Source: Nannobrachium achirus
Taxonomy: Eukaryota > Chordata > Actinopteri > Myctophiformes > Myctophidae
DNA length: 64,000 nt
Assembly (NCBI GenBank): GCA_963921795.1
Contig: OY997642.1
Span: 58,956,927-59,020,926, forward strand
Direction of reading: 5' to 3'
Part shown: positions 1 through 12,300 of the stretch, piece after piece
Numbering within the stretch: the stretch's first letter is position 1
How the letters are laid out: every line of letters begins with the position of its first letter
The notes under the pieces: generated by a model
The model's database searches: none
The model's input: the letters and a program-made list of their open reading frames with translations, nothing else
Told to the model about the DNA's origin: nothing
Translations under genes and position numbers: made by a program

Positions 1-236
1 TGGGCTGTGCTGTTCTGTGCTGGGCTCTGTTGGGCTATACGAGGCAGTACAGTACTAAAGCCTAGACATGTTCATGTAAAACTATTGGCTGTGTACACAA
101 AGTCATGTAAAACTATTGCCCGTATATACAGGGGTTAATTATTATAATTGAATTTAAGGACACAACTGTTCAAGTGTGGAGAGCTACAGAGCTGGCGAGA
201 GCCTAGTGCAGTGTTCCAGACGGATCCAGCCTCATA
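1..236 (+). repeat. End of a satellite array (about 380-bp monomer)
   Basis: The segment carries the monomer signature GGGCTCTGTTGGGCTATACG, then CAGTACAGTACTAAAGCC, then copies of a GTGTACAC..CAATAGTTTTACATGA sub-repeat. It has the same orientation as the array at 40.5-42.4 kb and is the mirror image of 39740-39930. The window edge cuts it. Confidence 0.9.
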
Positions 237-343
237 TACTCCCCTTATAAGTCAGTGGTTCAACTATGGGACCCCTAGAGGGGTCTCCATACTCCCCTTA
301 TAAGTCAGTGGTTCAACTATGGGACCCCTAGAGGGGTCTCCAA
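237..343 (+). repeat. 53-bp tandem duplication
   Basis: Two adjacent near-identical copies begin CATACTCCCCTTATAAGTCA and end CCCCTAGAGGGGTCTCC. The last part is itself palindromic (CCCCTAGAGGGG). The mirror copy lies at about 39625-39730. The following stretch to 490 is anonymous sequence. Confidence 0.85.
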
Positions 344-496
344 ATGATCTTGGGTGGTCCCAAATGTTTATCTTAATGTGAAACATTGTTTTTCCACTCA
401 ACAGTATACAGAGGCTATCTGCACATTTCTAAAGAGACAATTTAAGGACTTTTTAATACTTTTAAAATGATAAATTAAATATTAGGGGCAGAAATT

Positions 497-573
497 GTGA
501 AAATATCAGATCTACATGCTCACGCCGCCCTGCGTTGTGAGGTGTTGTGAGCATGTAGATCTGCTATTTTCAC
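497..573. repeat. Fold-back element, GATCTACA type
   Basis: Imperfect inverted repeat. The left arm is GTGAAAATATCAGATCTACA and on to TGCTCAC. The right arm is GTTGTGAGCATGTAGATCTG and on to CTATTTTCAC. It belongs to the dispersed family described in the findings. A half copy (GTGAGCTTGAAGATTAGCTA) follows at 630-655. The mirror copy is at about 39393-39473. Confidence 0.8.
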
Positions 574-698
574 AAGGCCGTGTTTTACAAAATGTAACGC
601 CTCAACTCTTTGTCCAAACAGTGAGGCATTGTGAGCTTGAAGATTAGCTATTTTCGCCATCTGTTGGAACCAAGTCAAATAAATGCAAGGCCTACAAT

Positions 699-700
699 TC

Positions 701-755
<55 letters not shown>
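699..755 (+). repeat. (TCTG)n microsatellite
   Basis: About 13 TCTG units end in two TCTA units. The mirror-arm copy at 39218-39264 is shorter, so the two arms have drifted in repeat number. Confidence 0.95.
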
Positions 756-763
<8 letters not shown>

Positions 764-812
764 GGCAATATGTTCAGGGTGTCCAGTCAAAACACCACAA
801 AACTGACATTCA

Positions 813-921
813 AGGAGTAGTTCACCCCCAAAATGACTTATTTTTTCAATGTATTACTCACGCCATGGAGACTTGAGTTCAATAGAAAAAAAGTCACTTT
901 GGGGGTGAACTACTCCTTTAA
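813..921. mobile_element. Short fold-back MITE ending at TTAA
   Basis: The termini are AGGAGTAGTTCACCCCCAAA and its complement TTTGGGGGTGAACTACTCCT, and the right end abuts TTAA. The centre carries CGCCATGGAGACTTGAGTTC. It is a short form of the same family as 51157-51475, with other copies at 24232, 39058, 42421 and 43728. Terminal inverted repeats plus TTAA suggest a Kolobok- or piggyBac-type non-autonomous element. The family assignment is inference. Confidence 0.75.
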
Positions 922-1482
922 TGAAATGTTTTTCTTCTCTTCACCCACACCAAATGATCACCACTCTGTTTTGTTACACACGTGTGGTTCTAAAGATGAA
1001 AGAAAAATGCAGGGCATTCACAATCCGGCTAATTAAACAACAAACAAATTGGAATTATCAGAAATATTAGTTAGTCGCACGCATACTGTACCAACAAAAC
1101 ACAGTAAGTCCAAATGGAAAACAAATACACTTGCACTGATCTGAAACATTCTCTCCCAGTGAACTTGACTGACCAGGGAACAAAGACAGACTGGTGCCAC
1201 TCATCAAGCAGAAGCCACTGATCAAAAGAAGGCACTAATTGACCACACCTGGCTTGGTGGCCTGAGTGGTGTAGTATAGTGTGTTGACAGCAAGGCTTAT
1301 GCAGGCCAACCTACTCTGTCCCTATGTGCGAGGTGCTTGTAGATCTGTGAGGTGCTTGTAGATCTGCTGTATTGGGTTTTTTAACTAGTTTGAAGTGTTG
1401 GTGCCGTGCTGTGACAGCTTGAAGCAGGGATGGCTCCCCACAAACCCAATTGTGATGAAAAATATTTATGAAATAAATAAAT

Positions 1483-1641
<159 letters not shown>

Positions 1642-1849
1642 CAACTGACTTTTATGTAAACCATACTATATGGACAGTTTGTTCTGCATGTCACTATGCT
1701 GGAAAGTGTCCTAATCGGGAGATAAGCCCTGGGGGTCCCTGGAGGGGTGGAGGTTGTGGATTGGCAGGCAAGGAGTGTGTGTGCAAAGTTTGGCATTGAG
1801 TAATATGCTGGCTGTGTACACATGTTCACAGCGGCGTCAGTTCAGGAAA

Positions 1850-1912
1850 GGCTAAGGTATGGCAACATGACTGGTGTCTTGCAAGACACCAATCATGTTG
1901 CCATACCTTAGC
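1850..1912. repeat. Near-perfect 63-bp hairpin
   Basis: Two arms of about 30 nt face each other. The left arm begins GCTAAGGTATGGCAACATGA and the right arm ends TCATGTTGCCATACCTTAGC, meeting at GTGTCTTGCAAGACACC. Degenerate further copies of the GGTATGGCA motif follow at 1960-1990. It lies in the part of the left arm that has no partner in the right arm. No function is evident. Confidence 0.8.
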
Positions 1913-2327
1913 AACAGGCACGATGAAAAGTACATTTAATTATTTCCCCCCTGTAGCCAAGGTATGGCAGCTGCCATAGCTTGCCATACCCAATTGACGC
2001 CCCTGCATGTTCACCTCCAGTAGGTTGGGAAAGTAGCCTGCCACCCTGTGGAAATAGGCTTGAACTGCAAGATAGGACCCTAAAACAAATAAAATGGAAT
2101 AAAAAAGCATCCGTAAGACGGATGGGCGAACAAGTGGTGTCCATACGTAGATGGGGTCCCAGAGGACATGTAGAGCCCACCCCCTTATTTTTCACGCCCC
2201 CAGGGAACACACAGCGGGGTTTGGAAATTTGTCGTGTACACCAGCCCTAGGACCTCGGCTTCGTGGACCGATTTAACGATAGGGGTAATAATAGTGAAAA
2301 TAATAAAAATAAACGAGTAGCCAACCT

Positions 2328-4570
2328 ATGAAGACATCGATCACCAACTGCCGTGTCTTCAGAGGAGCACAGCTTGGCAACACCGACCATCGTCTGCTCG
2401 TAGCCGACATGCGGCTGAAGCTTAAGGCAGGAACCTTAGCCAATGCCTCCCCCAAGCTGAACTCCTCACGCCTGTTAGACCCAGCCATCATGGAGCGTTA
2501 CAGCTGTACCATCGCTAACAGATTTAGCGCCCTCGCCAGTGGGATGTCTCAGGACTGGCCTCACTTTAAAAGCGAGGTCACCATGGCTTCGAAGGAATCC
2601 ATCGGGCAAACAAGACCTGCTCCCAAGAAGCCCTGGATATCCCAAGCTACGTTGGATATTGTCAATAACCGACGAGCTGCTCGGCTGCGAGAAGACATGG
2701 ACCTCTATCGGCGTCTAAACAGCCAAAGGAACATCTCCATCCGCCACGACCGGGAAAACTTCTGGAGAAAACAGGCGGCAGCCATGGAGTCAGCCTCCAA
2801 AAATAACAACCTGCGGCAGCTCTTCAATCTCCTCCGCCAAGGGAAAGCGGGCCCCCGTAAGCGCTGCTTCCTAGTTAAGGACGAGGCTGGGAACATCCTA
2901 TCAACCGAAGCTGACTGCCTCAGTCGTTGGAAGGAGCACTTCAGTGCGCTCCTAAACCATCCTCCGCTCCCAGAAGACCCCAGTCCTACTATCCACCCCA
3001 CCTTCAACCCGGACTGTCCCATCACCCCCGTCTCCCCAACAGAAGTCAAGGCAGCCCTGTCAAAGCTCAAGAACGGCAAAGCCCCAGGCCTATGTACCAT
3101 CACAGCTGAGATGCTGAAGACCGGGGGCGACAACATCACCCTCTGGCTCACACAAATCATCAACCATGTGTGGGTTTCTGAGTCGCTGCCCGATGATTGG
3201 AGGCGCGGAATCATACTTCCCTTCTGAAGCATAAGGGAGACCAGCTCACTTGCAGCAACCACCGAGGCATCACCCTCCTCTCCATCCCCGGAAAATTATT
3301 CACCCGCATCCTAATAACCCGCGCTTTACCGGCAACCAGAAGCAGACGCCGCCAACAGCAAGCCGGATTTATGCCCAACCGCTCCACCACGGATCACATC
3401 TCTGCACTCCGGCTCTTAATAGAAAAGGCCCGGGAATTTAGGAAGGACCGGCACCTCTACATCGCCTTTATAGACCTTAAGGCAGCCTTTGATACTGTGG
3501 ACCACGGGACTCTCTGGAACATCTTGAAGTCCCTTGGAGTCCCGGCCAAAATTACCACTCTCTTCAGGCAGCTGTACCAGGGTGCCGAAAGCTGTGTGCG
3601 TGTGAATGGCCGTGACTCAGAGTGGTTCCCTATAAACAGTGGGGTAAGGCAGGGCTGTGTCGCCGCTCCAGAACTTTTTAATTGCATCATTGACCGCCTG
3701 ATGTCAAGAGTCTGTGAGCGGATTCCTGGGGTGCTATTAGGTGACTACACCCTCAGGGATCTCGAATACGCGGATGACACCACCCTGTTCAGTGAGACTG
3801 CTGAGCAGCTTTGTGAAGCCCTCCACGTATTCGATGAGGAGGCCAGGAAGTTAGGCCTGAAGATAAGCTGGCCAAAAACCGAGCTTATGCACGTAGGCAA
3901 CGGACCTGACCCACCACCACTCCTCTTTGACAGCACCCCTGTCCACTTTGTCCCCACTTTTAAATATCTTGGATCATCATTGTCTAACACCGGCGACCTC
4001 AAACCTGAGATCGACCGGCGCCGTGCCCTAGCGTCCTCTGTAATGCAGTCCCTATGGAGACCGTTGTGGAGACACCGGCACATCTCGCGTGAGACAAAGC
4101 TTAGGGTCTATAATGCCTCGGTCATCTCTGTCCTGCTGTACGGCTCTGAAACCTGGCCACTGAACAACACCCTGGCAGCCAGGCTGGACGGATTCGACAC
4201 CAGGGCCCTTAGGAGAATCGAAGGCATCAGCTGGAGCCAGCATGTCACGAACCAGACTTTAAGGGTCCAAACCCAACAGCCCCCAGCATCTCGTCTCGCA
4301 GCAATGCGGCGAGTGCGCTGGTACGGCCACATCATCCGCTCGCCCCTGGAACACCCAACGAGCACCATCCTGGCTTTTAATCCCCAGCTAGCCGGATGGA
4401 AAAGACCCAGAGGTGCCCCCCGCACCCGCTGGCTGGATGTGGTTGCCCAGGACCTTAGGGCCTGTAATGTGACCCTGGCACAAGCCCAACACCTTGCCCA
4501 CGATAGACCCAAATGGAGAAACCTGGTTGCCACAGTTGGCTCTACGCGCCTTGAAGTGCAAGAGGACTAA
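2328..4570 (+). pseudogene. LINE endonuclease-reverse transcriptase polyprotein, frameshifted
   Basis: Reverse transcriptase of a LINE, which would copy element RNA at nicked chromosomal DNA. The first part (2328-3227) starts at the end of an apurinic-type endonuclease; the catalytic TDHRLL motif is visible at its N-terminus. It runs through a linker into the N-terminal RT region (KLKNGKAPG, then WRRGIILPF). The second part (3197-4570) continues with GITLLS, AFDTVDH, SGVRQGC and the catalytic LEYADDTTLF motif, then a thumb and C-terminal region (VLLYGSETW, RWYGHIIRS). The two parts differ by one base: a TGG tryptophan codon appears to have lost one G at 3225-3227, giving TGA. The copy is dead as an autonomous element because it is 5'-truncated, but it is otherwise well preserved, so the insertion is fairly young. 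The first ATG lies in the target-site duplication and is fortuitous. Confidence 0.93.
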
Positions 4571-4586
4571 GTAAGTAAGTAAGTAA
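2332..4586 (+). mobile_element. 5'-truncated non-LTR retrotransposon (LINE), 12-bp TSD
   Basis: A 2255-bp insertion is flanked by a perfect 12-bp target-site duplication, GCCAACCTATGA (2320-2331 and 4587-4598). It begins inside the endonuclease domain, as expected of 5' truncation during target-primed reverse transcription. It ends almost directly after the stop codon in a (GTAA)n tail. The nearly absent 3' UTR with a short simple-repeat tail and the C-terminal RxRWYGH..R..RP.GAPRTRW region are most like RTE-related or related endonuclease-encoding LINEs. The clade is uncertain without a phylogeny. Confidence 0.93.
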
Positions 4587-4598
4587 GCCAACCTATGA

Positions 4599-6640
4599 TG
4601 TCATATATTTTTGAAAGTTTTAGGGTTCCCTTATTTTGAAAATATCCTAGACAAATAATTGTTTAATTTGCTTCCTTTTAATTTGAATTGGTGCCTGTTC
4701 AGTGGTGGAAAGTACTACATTCACTAATTGATTTGGGAACTTGAGTTACTAGTTAGACATATCATTATAAACATGCTTCAGAAGCATACTTAGGCTCTTT
4801 GACAATTGAGAAATGTAAGGTTGTAGATCTGCTATTTTCAAAACCATTTTTATAGTTTTTGAAACTTGTGGAATGGTGTGTTAACACATAGTGAGTACTT
4901 TTACTTCTTAGTTACAAAATGTGAGTGCTTTTTCCAAGACAAAAGACTCCCACCCATATAGTAGGCCATGGGTTAAAAATAGCCATTTTGTCACCCCTCT
5001 CCCCACCCCTCCCCCCATGTAGGGGAGAGAAAGAGACAGAGGAGTTAATCCATTGAGAAAAAGTTTAAAATGGTAGGTTTTAATGGACATTTGCCGGTGA
5101 TCTTTAGAATAACCAGACAATTAACATTTTAACGATCAATGGCCAGCAAATAGCGGCTCATGGAAACTCTTGATATAGATTAACAATGAAGATATGTTAG
5201 TGCGCTGGTGAACAGATAGTCGAACGGACCGGCAGAACAATAAACGTATTGATGAAGAAAAACAAAGTTAAAATAATAGTAGATGAACCAACAGAGAGGC
5301 ACAATTGAATCCTCTCATATTTACTCCAGTCAAATCCGAAATATCAAGATAAACTTCAGTTTCTAGATCAAAACATCTCTGCTCCGCCAGCCGATTAGGC
5401 CTATAGGCTACTCAGAAGTGTAAAATAGCTAGAAGGCATATTGAAAACCTATTAACAGGTTTGGCTATCATTATTGTAATATTTTTGTGAATACATTGCG
5501 GTTTAACAAAAACTCAGACAGACAGTGTCTGGAATAGAATATTATGTTTAACTTAACCAATATCGTGCAGATGTACCTATTTAATGTAATAAACCCTCAA
5601 AGTATACTGACCGAAATGGAGCGTCGCTGGTTCGGACATCTGTCCCTCTGGTGCAGCTGGTATCATTGGCCAGTCGCCTGAGATAAGTTTTTTCCAAAAA
5701 GCAATCCATGATCGACAAAGCCTCTACCGCTGGCACCCAGAGTTCTGACGCCGTTTCGAAGGACCAATTTGATAGCTATGAAAATTAAACCTTTATATCG
5801 CAAACATTATCTAAAAAGGAAAGGACGCAAGGCCAGCTATAAGGAGGGTAGAAAGTGTTCCTTCCATCAGTTTATTCCAAGCAAATCTGAGGCCACCAGA
5901 CCCAGCATTCATTTTACATAGTCAGTTTACAAGTCCCTCCCCAAGGGAGAAACACAAAGACAAAGGATTTCACATCAACATAACAGGTCCTGAAACACCC
6001 CCACATCATAAATACCTTAACTCTAACGAAGGATTTTGGACTTCATGTTAGGTTTTAGGGTAGCTTGTAGTTGCTTACATAAAAATCAACATGCAAATGA
6101 TTATAAGAGAAACACACTATAAAAATCCATTTATCACTCTGGGGTTAGCTTTTCAAATGGGGGTCCGTGGGCTGATAAGTGTCCTTGACATGAAAAAGTT
6201 TGAGAACCACTGCTGCTTCACTGTCGCGCAATGAAGGAGAGAGAGAATCTTATTTCTATAGTCCACCTCTCTGTAAGGCTATAGCTATAGCCTTGTAAAC
6301 AACTAATGTTTACATTTAGGCTATGTTATTCAATATACATTTTAGCAACAAATATACAGTTTCCATTATGTTATAGCATTTTCTGTGAATTAATAATTCT
6401 ACACAATCTGCGTTTTCTGTGAATTAATTATATTCTACTACACAATCTACAGTTTAACCTGCAGTGATTCCCTGCCATTTCCTTCTCAAGGAGCCCCAAT
6501 TTGATATAAATTAGCCTAGGTCATTTGATATGATTTTAATCTCTGGGACATCAATCTACATGGTCAAAAGCCAGCGTTAATTAATTGAATATGAGAAAAG
6601 AAAATGGTAGGCCTTTACCAAATGTTCACATCGTATGCCT
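4599..6640. other. Anonymous non-coding stretch with repeat relics
   Basis: No convincing gene is seen. A GTGGTGGAAAGTACTACATT segment near 4700 resembles common fish MITE ends. A half fold-back motif (GTTGTAGATCTGCTATTTTC) is at 4822. A hAT-type end, AAAAGTTTGAGAACCACTG, is at about 6195-6213, with GGGGGTCCGTGG at about 6160. A possible minus-strand exon near 5616-5683 is treated as a finding. Confidence 0.5.
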
Positions 6641-6649
6641 GCTTACATT

Positions 6650-7430
6650 GGCACCGTGGCACATACAGTCTTATATTCAAAACTAGAAAATATTGTTCCT
6701 TCGAAACAATTGTGGGCTCGCTTCAAGCCAAAAAATAATGGCTATAAAAGTACAAAATGTCAAGATCGCAGGCAGTGCTATCTTTGACGTTACTGATGCA
6801 ATTGGACGCTGCATGTGTGATTTGAGGCATTTTGTTCCAAAAATGTGTTATGAAAAAGTTGACCCGCTGGTGGCGCTATAACAGGCCAATGTGAGAAGGG
6901 TGGTATCTGTTCCTTGACCTAGTGGGAATGTGCATGCAAAATGTCACGCACATCGCAGGCTGTGTTCATGATTTGAGGCGTTTTTGGCCACTTTATCGCT
7001 GCTTGCAGCTATATTTATTATTATTCATATTATTTAAAAACATTGTGCATGTCAGATGTTTTACAAACTGCTCAAATTATATAGCGCCCCCCTTTGGCCA
7101 TTATGGGTAAGATTGGTTTCAGTGAACTAACCCTCTACACTATTTTGTCATGAAAATGTGACTTTGCGTGTATGTTTTAGAGGCAGAAGAATAATTTGCA
7201 TAAAACTGCAATATTCATTGAATTATTAAAAAAGATTTTTTCAATTAAAAATAAAAATCCGATCAGACAGAACTTTAGATATAGATCCAAAGTTCATGTA
7301 AAAAAAAGTTCAGTGCACGTGACGCAAAAATCCCAGGATAAAACCGTGTTTAAGCGTTTTACAAACTGCTCAAAATGGCGGAAAATCAAAGGGTGGAGCT
7401 TATTTAACTACTTACTTAACACCTCAGGGT
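6650..7430. repeat. Old dispersed repeat (gcgcc-type family), partial copies
   Basis: The sequence is built from phrases that recur across the window: GGCGCTATAACAGGCCAATG, GATTTGAGGCATTTTGTTCC, TAGCGCCCCCCTTTGGCC. The part 7070-7260 is repeated in direct orientation at 17290-17480 (for example AGGCAGAAGAATAATTTGCA). No coding capacity is visible. I do not recognise the named family. Confidence 0.65.
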
Positions 7431-7439
7431 GACTTGCGA

Positions 7440-7763
7440 CCTCAGGTTGACATGCGACCTCTTGGCCATCTGGCCAGTGATGTATATGGGTTGAGTTACT
7501 CATATATGGAGACCCCTTCATGATAGTTATGTTATGTCAAAACATGCCCATATGGACATTACCAAATATGGGCATTTCCATATATGTCCTTAATATTGAT
7601 AACATAATATCCTTAATAAGGTCCTTAATATTGACAATATAGGAATCTCCATATATGGGCATAAAACGTACGTTAATTAGTAATGCCAAGCAGGGCCTTG
7701 GTGAGTTCGGGCCTTGGTTTGATGCCTGTGGATCTCCATATATTGGCATAAGGGGGTACCCTA
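7440..7763. repeat. Left remnant of the host repeat of the nested insertions
   Basis: Rich in CCATATATGG and close variants (CTCCATATATGGGCAT). The same repeat continues on the other side of the hAT element at 14811-15141, then at 16246-16375 and 17118-17180, once the three later insertions are removed. It ends with GTACCCTA, the hAT target-site duplication. Confidence 0.7.
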
Positions 7764-9283
7764 TAGGGGTGTGAAAGAATATTCTATATTCGAATATTCG
7801 TTCGAATGATAACAATAAAAGAATATTCGAAAGTAAAAAATTGAGCTTCGAATTAATTTATATTTAATTAAAACAAATCTACCGCACTTCTCGCGAGATT
7901 CTGGGCGCATGGAACGTTAAAAGGTGGCTGGTCTCGCATGGCAGAAGTCTCCATTCGCTGCTGCAAAAGTGGGCTGATCTACAAGTCCACAATACGTCGC
8001 TGATCCAATACGTTGTGAGCTTGTAAATTAAGGGTGCCTATTTAGCGACACCGTCATACAGCGAAGAATAAACCTCCAGCTGCTAAACTTTCCCTTCACT
8101 CACACTGTCCCTCACACACAGATGCAGCTTCACAGGGTACACTGTGGCACACACTGTGTGTGAGGGACAGTGCCTGAGCCTATGCATGCTAACGTTGTCA
8201 TTGATTAACGAGTCAAGCTGAAACGGGCGACTCATTTGCTAGTGACGGGAAGGAACAAGACTTTTCCACCGAAAACACAATATAAAAAAGCATGGATTTC
8301 TTCTCTCACCGAGTCAGTCTCCTCGCACGCAGCCACGGTAACGGTAAAACTTCCTCCGTCACTCACACTGCTCTTGTAGACTACCCAATTTGGTTCAAAC
8401 CAAAACATAATCCATTGGTGTGATTATAATTGCTCGTTTCATGTCGTGGCTGTTCCAAATCAATCACAGCTGCTGTGACGCTTCGCAACGAACGACGATC
8501 CGATTCTGCTGTTGCTTTTACCAACGCACTGAACGCAGGCACGCATAGCCGCGGGAACTAATCTGAGGCAGGAGGGGCTGTCGATCGTGTCACGCGCGCA
8601 AAAAATCGCGGTTATTTGCGGATTTTAATTGTGTTTTATAACCTTTTTTGCAGGTTTTATTCGGGTTTCCGCGGTTTATTTTTTAGCTAAATGTAACACA
8701 ATTGGGAACTGCACACTAAACTTTCCCTTTGCCTCTCCAAACGGGCTGTGGACAGTGCGGAGACATATAAAAAAATGCACACACAGTGGCCATATGCCAC
8801 TGATCTGATTGCAGCCAGCAGGATATTATTAGATGCTATATAGATGGATTTCTTGGTACCAACACTGAGACAGCAAGTGCCTGTTTCATAGGCCTATATA
8901 CCAATCATTTATTTTTTCCCAATAGAAACGGCCAAACCTATTTTGGGGAGCGCATTGAGTAGGCCTACAGCTGATAATATACAAGCTCACTGTCAGTTGT
9001 CAGTAACGAGGCTTAGCTGATATGTAACAGCATTTTTATTAACCCTTTTAACAAATCAATTAAATAGCCTAAACATGAGCGAGGAGCAGGAGGATATATA
9101 GATGGCACAGAATTAGTCTGGTAGGATTCACCTTGAAACATGGGCTGCATATTGTTGTAGTGTTTTTGGTTGGTTTCTGTTCTGGATGTTTTGAAGGTTT
9201 GCACAGGGCTCTACTTCCTGTATTGTCCCAGCTCAGATTCTGAGCCTGGGACAACTTCCTGCCCAGGAATATCATAGTTTTGG

Positions 9284-9332
9284 CCCAGAGGTTCTTCTCG
9301 CCCCCCTAGTGGCGAGAAAAAGAACCTCTGGG
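9284..9332. repeat. Hairpin at the duplication breakpoint
   Basis: CCCAGAGGTTCTTCTCGCC faces GGCGAGAAAAAGAACCTCTGGG across an 8-nt CCCCTAGT loop. The duplicate lies at 10961-11005. The left boundary of the 1675-bp tandem unit falls inside this hairpin. Confidence 0.85.
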
Positions 9333-12300
9333 AACTCAGATTGGCACAGAATAAACATCAGAACAATGCGCCGATCATCTTCAAAATAAAGTGCGCTCAA
9401 AACTAGACTCACACTGGCATGGCACAGCCACAGTGGCGGCGATAATAGGCTAGGCCGCCTATATTAAAATAAAACATAGACAAAGTGCACAGAAAGTCTG
9501 GCAAACATGGCAATACCACAAAAAAAAACAATTAATTATTAGACCTATTGCATAAATTGCATTGGTACACAGGGCGATGAAAAAACAAACAAAAACAATG
9601 TGTATAAAGTGCAGTAGCTGGCACAAAAGAAAGAAAATATAAAAAACAAACATAATCAGTTGTGTAATGTAACTAAACATTTGTTAGGTAGGCCTATCTG
9701 TAGGCTACTTTACTGGAGTGGAGTATATTTCCAATAAGCCCATTTTACTTCTAGGCCTAAGGCCTAAACTCCAGTACTCCACATCTTGGATTAAAAAATA
9801 ATTGTACTTTTACTCCACTATTTGAAAACTTTGGTTAATAGTTACTTTGCAGATAGCCTACACATTATTATAAACCATACAAAAAACAATTTAGCCCAAT
9901 TTTAGGCTATTAATAGCCTATATGCCCTGGCAGCGGCCCATCTTCAATGCGTCCTGGCGGTGCCAGCGGCCCAGCGCCCATCTCGTCATTATTACCCTGC
10001 AATGAGAGTAATGGATGTATTATTGATATGAAAATAAAACTGTATTATTATGACAACATATTAATGTGTCCTAGTAGGCCTACATAACATTTGCAGCAAC
10101 AGTTGGCACATAAGAAGCCTGACCAACGTCAGAACGCAACATAATAGTATTAAGTAATATGATGATTATTATTATTATTATTACCTTGAATTATTCCAAA
10201 TGTGCTCTTGCGCTCTGGGGTAACGCTGATGAATTCCCTCATCATGGCATGTATGTCCAGGGTCTGCAGAATGTCACTGTGTACATGCATAAGGGACAGA
10301 TGTGTCAGTCTTTTCTGGGTCATTGTGCTGCGTGTCCACGTCTTAAGCCTCCGAAGGGAGGAGAAGGATCTCTCTGAAGATGCAACAGATATTGGCAGAC
10401 TGAGGCACAACTTTATGAGGTTTTCGACATCTCTGAACATTTCCCTGGTTTGTGGTTGAAGTTTGGAGAGACATGAACCAACTTCTGCTACTGCATTTCG
10501 AATTCTTAGTTTTTTCTCCCAGCATTTTGAGTTGGAGCTGCAGGCGATCTGTGTCAAGCTGCTCGGGAAGATGAAGCGCCTGTGCGTCAAATTCAAAGGT
10601 GCCATTTGCTGCGTTGATAACGGTCCTCTCTCTGCTTGCTGCTATACGCATGCTGTCCTGGTCAAATCTCCTCTTCAGCTCAGAGTGCACCAGGTCTACA
10701 GCTTCATAAAACTCGCGTCTCCACGGGTCCACTCCTGATTCATCAGCCAGCATTTCGGGCTCCTCTGTATGACGTAAGCGGGCTGGGGTTTTGCTCACTC
10801 TTGGTGGGGCAGTGGGCATTTTCAGGCCGAGTTTGTGGGCACATGTTGTCACCTTGGCTGTTATCTTTCCCACGAAGTCATCGTCTCTCAGTTCTGCTAC
10901 CTGGGCTGTCAGAACATTTGCGCACTCTAATGCTCCTAGTGCACTGGCGTTTGAGCTCTGCAGAGGTTCTTCTCGCCCCCCTAGTGGCGAGAAAAAGAAC
11001 CTCTGGGAACTCAGATTGGCACAGAATAAACATCAGAACAATGCGCCGATCATCTTCAAAATAAAGTGCGCTCAAAACTAGACTCACACTGGCATGGCAC
11101 AGCCACAGTGGCGGCGATAATAGGCTAGGCCGCCTATATTAAAATAAAACATAGACAAAGTGCACAGAAAGTCTGGCAAACATGGCAATACCACAAAAAA
11201 AAACAATTAATTATTAGACCTATTGCATAAATTGCATTGGTACACAGGGCGATGAAAAAACAAACAAAAACAATGTGTATAAAGTGCAGTAGCTGGCACA
11301 AAAGAAAGAAAATATAAAAAACAAACATAATCAGTTGTGTAATGTAACTAAACATTTGTTAGGTAGGCCTATCTGTAGGCTACTTTACTGGAGTGGAGTA
11401 TATTTCCAATAAGCCCATTTTACTTCTAGGCCTAAGGCCTAAACTCCAGTACTCCACATCTTGGATTAAAAAATAATTGTACTTTTACTCCACTATTTGA
11501 AAACTTTGGTTAATAGTTACTTTGCAGATAGCCTACACATTATTATAAACCATACAAAAAACAATTTAGCCCAATTTTAGGCTATTAATAGCCTATATGC
11601 CCTGGCAGCGGCCCATCTTCAATGCGTCCTGGCGGTGCCAGCGGCCCAGCGCCCATCTCGTCATTATTACCCTGCAATGAGAGTAATGGATGTATTATTG
11701 ATATGAAAATAAAACTGTATTATTATGACAACATATTAATGTGTCCTAGTAGGCCTACATAACATTTGCAGCAACAGTTGGCACATAAGAAGCCTGACCA
11801 ACGTCAGAACGCAACATAATAGTATTAAGTAATATGATGATTATTATTATTATTATTACCTTGAATTATTCCAAATGTGCTCTTGCGCTCTGGGGTAACG
11901 CTGATGAATTCCCTCATCATGGCATGTATGTCCAGGGTCTGCAGAATGTCACTGTGTACATGCATAAGGGACAGATGTGTCAGTCTTTTCTGGGTCATTG
12001 TGCTGCGTGTCCACGTCTTAAGCCTCCGAAGGGAGGAGAAGGATCTCTCTGAAGATGCAACAGATATTGGCAGACTGAGGCACAACTTTATGAGGTTTTC
12101 GACATCTCTGAACATTTCCCTGGTTTGTGGTTGAAGTTTGGAGAGACATGAACCAACTTCTGCTACTGCATTTCGAATTCTTAGTTTTTTCTCCCAGCAT
12201 TTTGAGTTGGAGCTGCAGGCGATCTGTGTCAAGCTGCTCGGGAAGATGAAGCGCCTGTGCGTCAAATTCAAAGGTGCCATTTGCTGCGTTGATAACGGTC

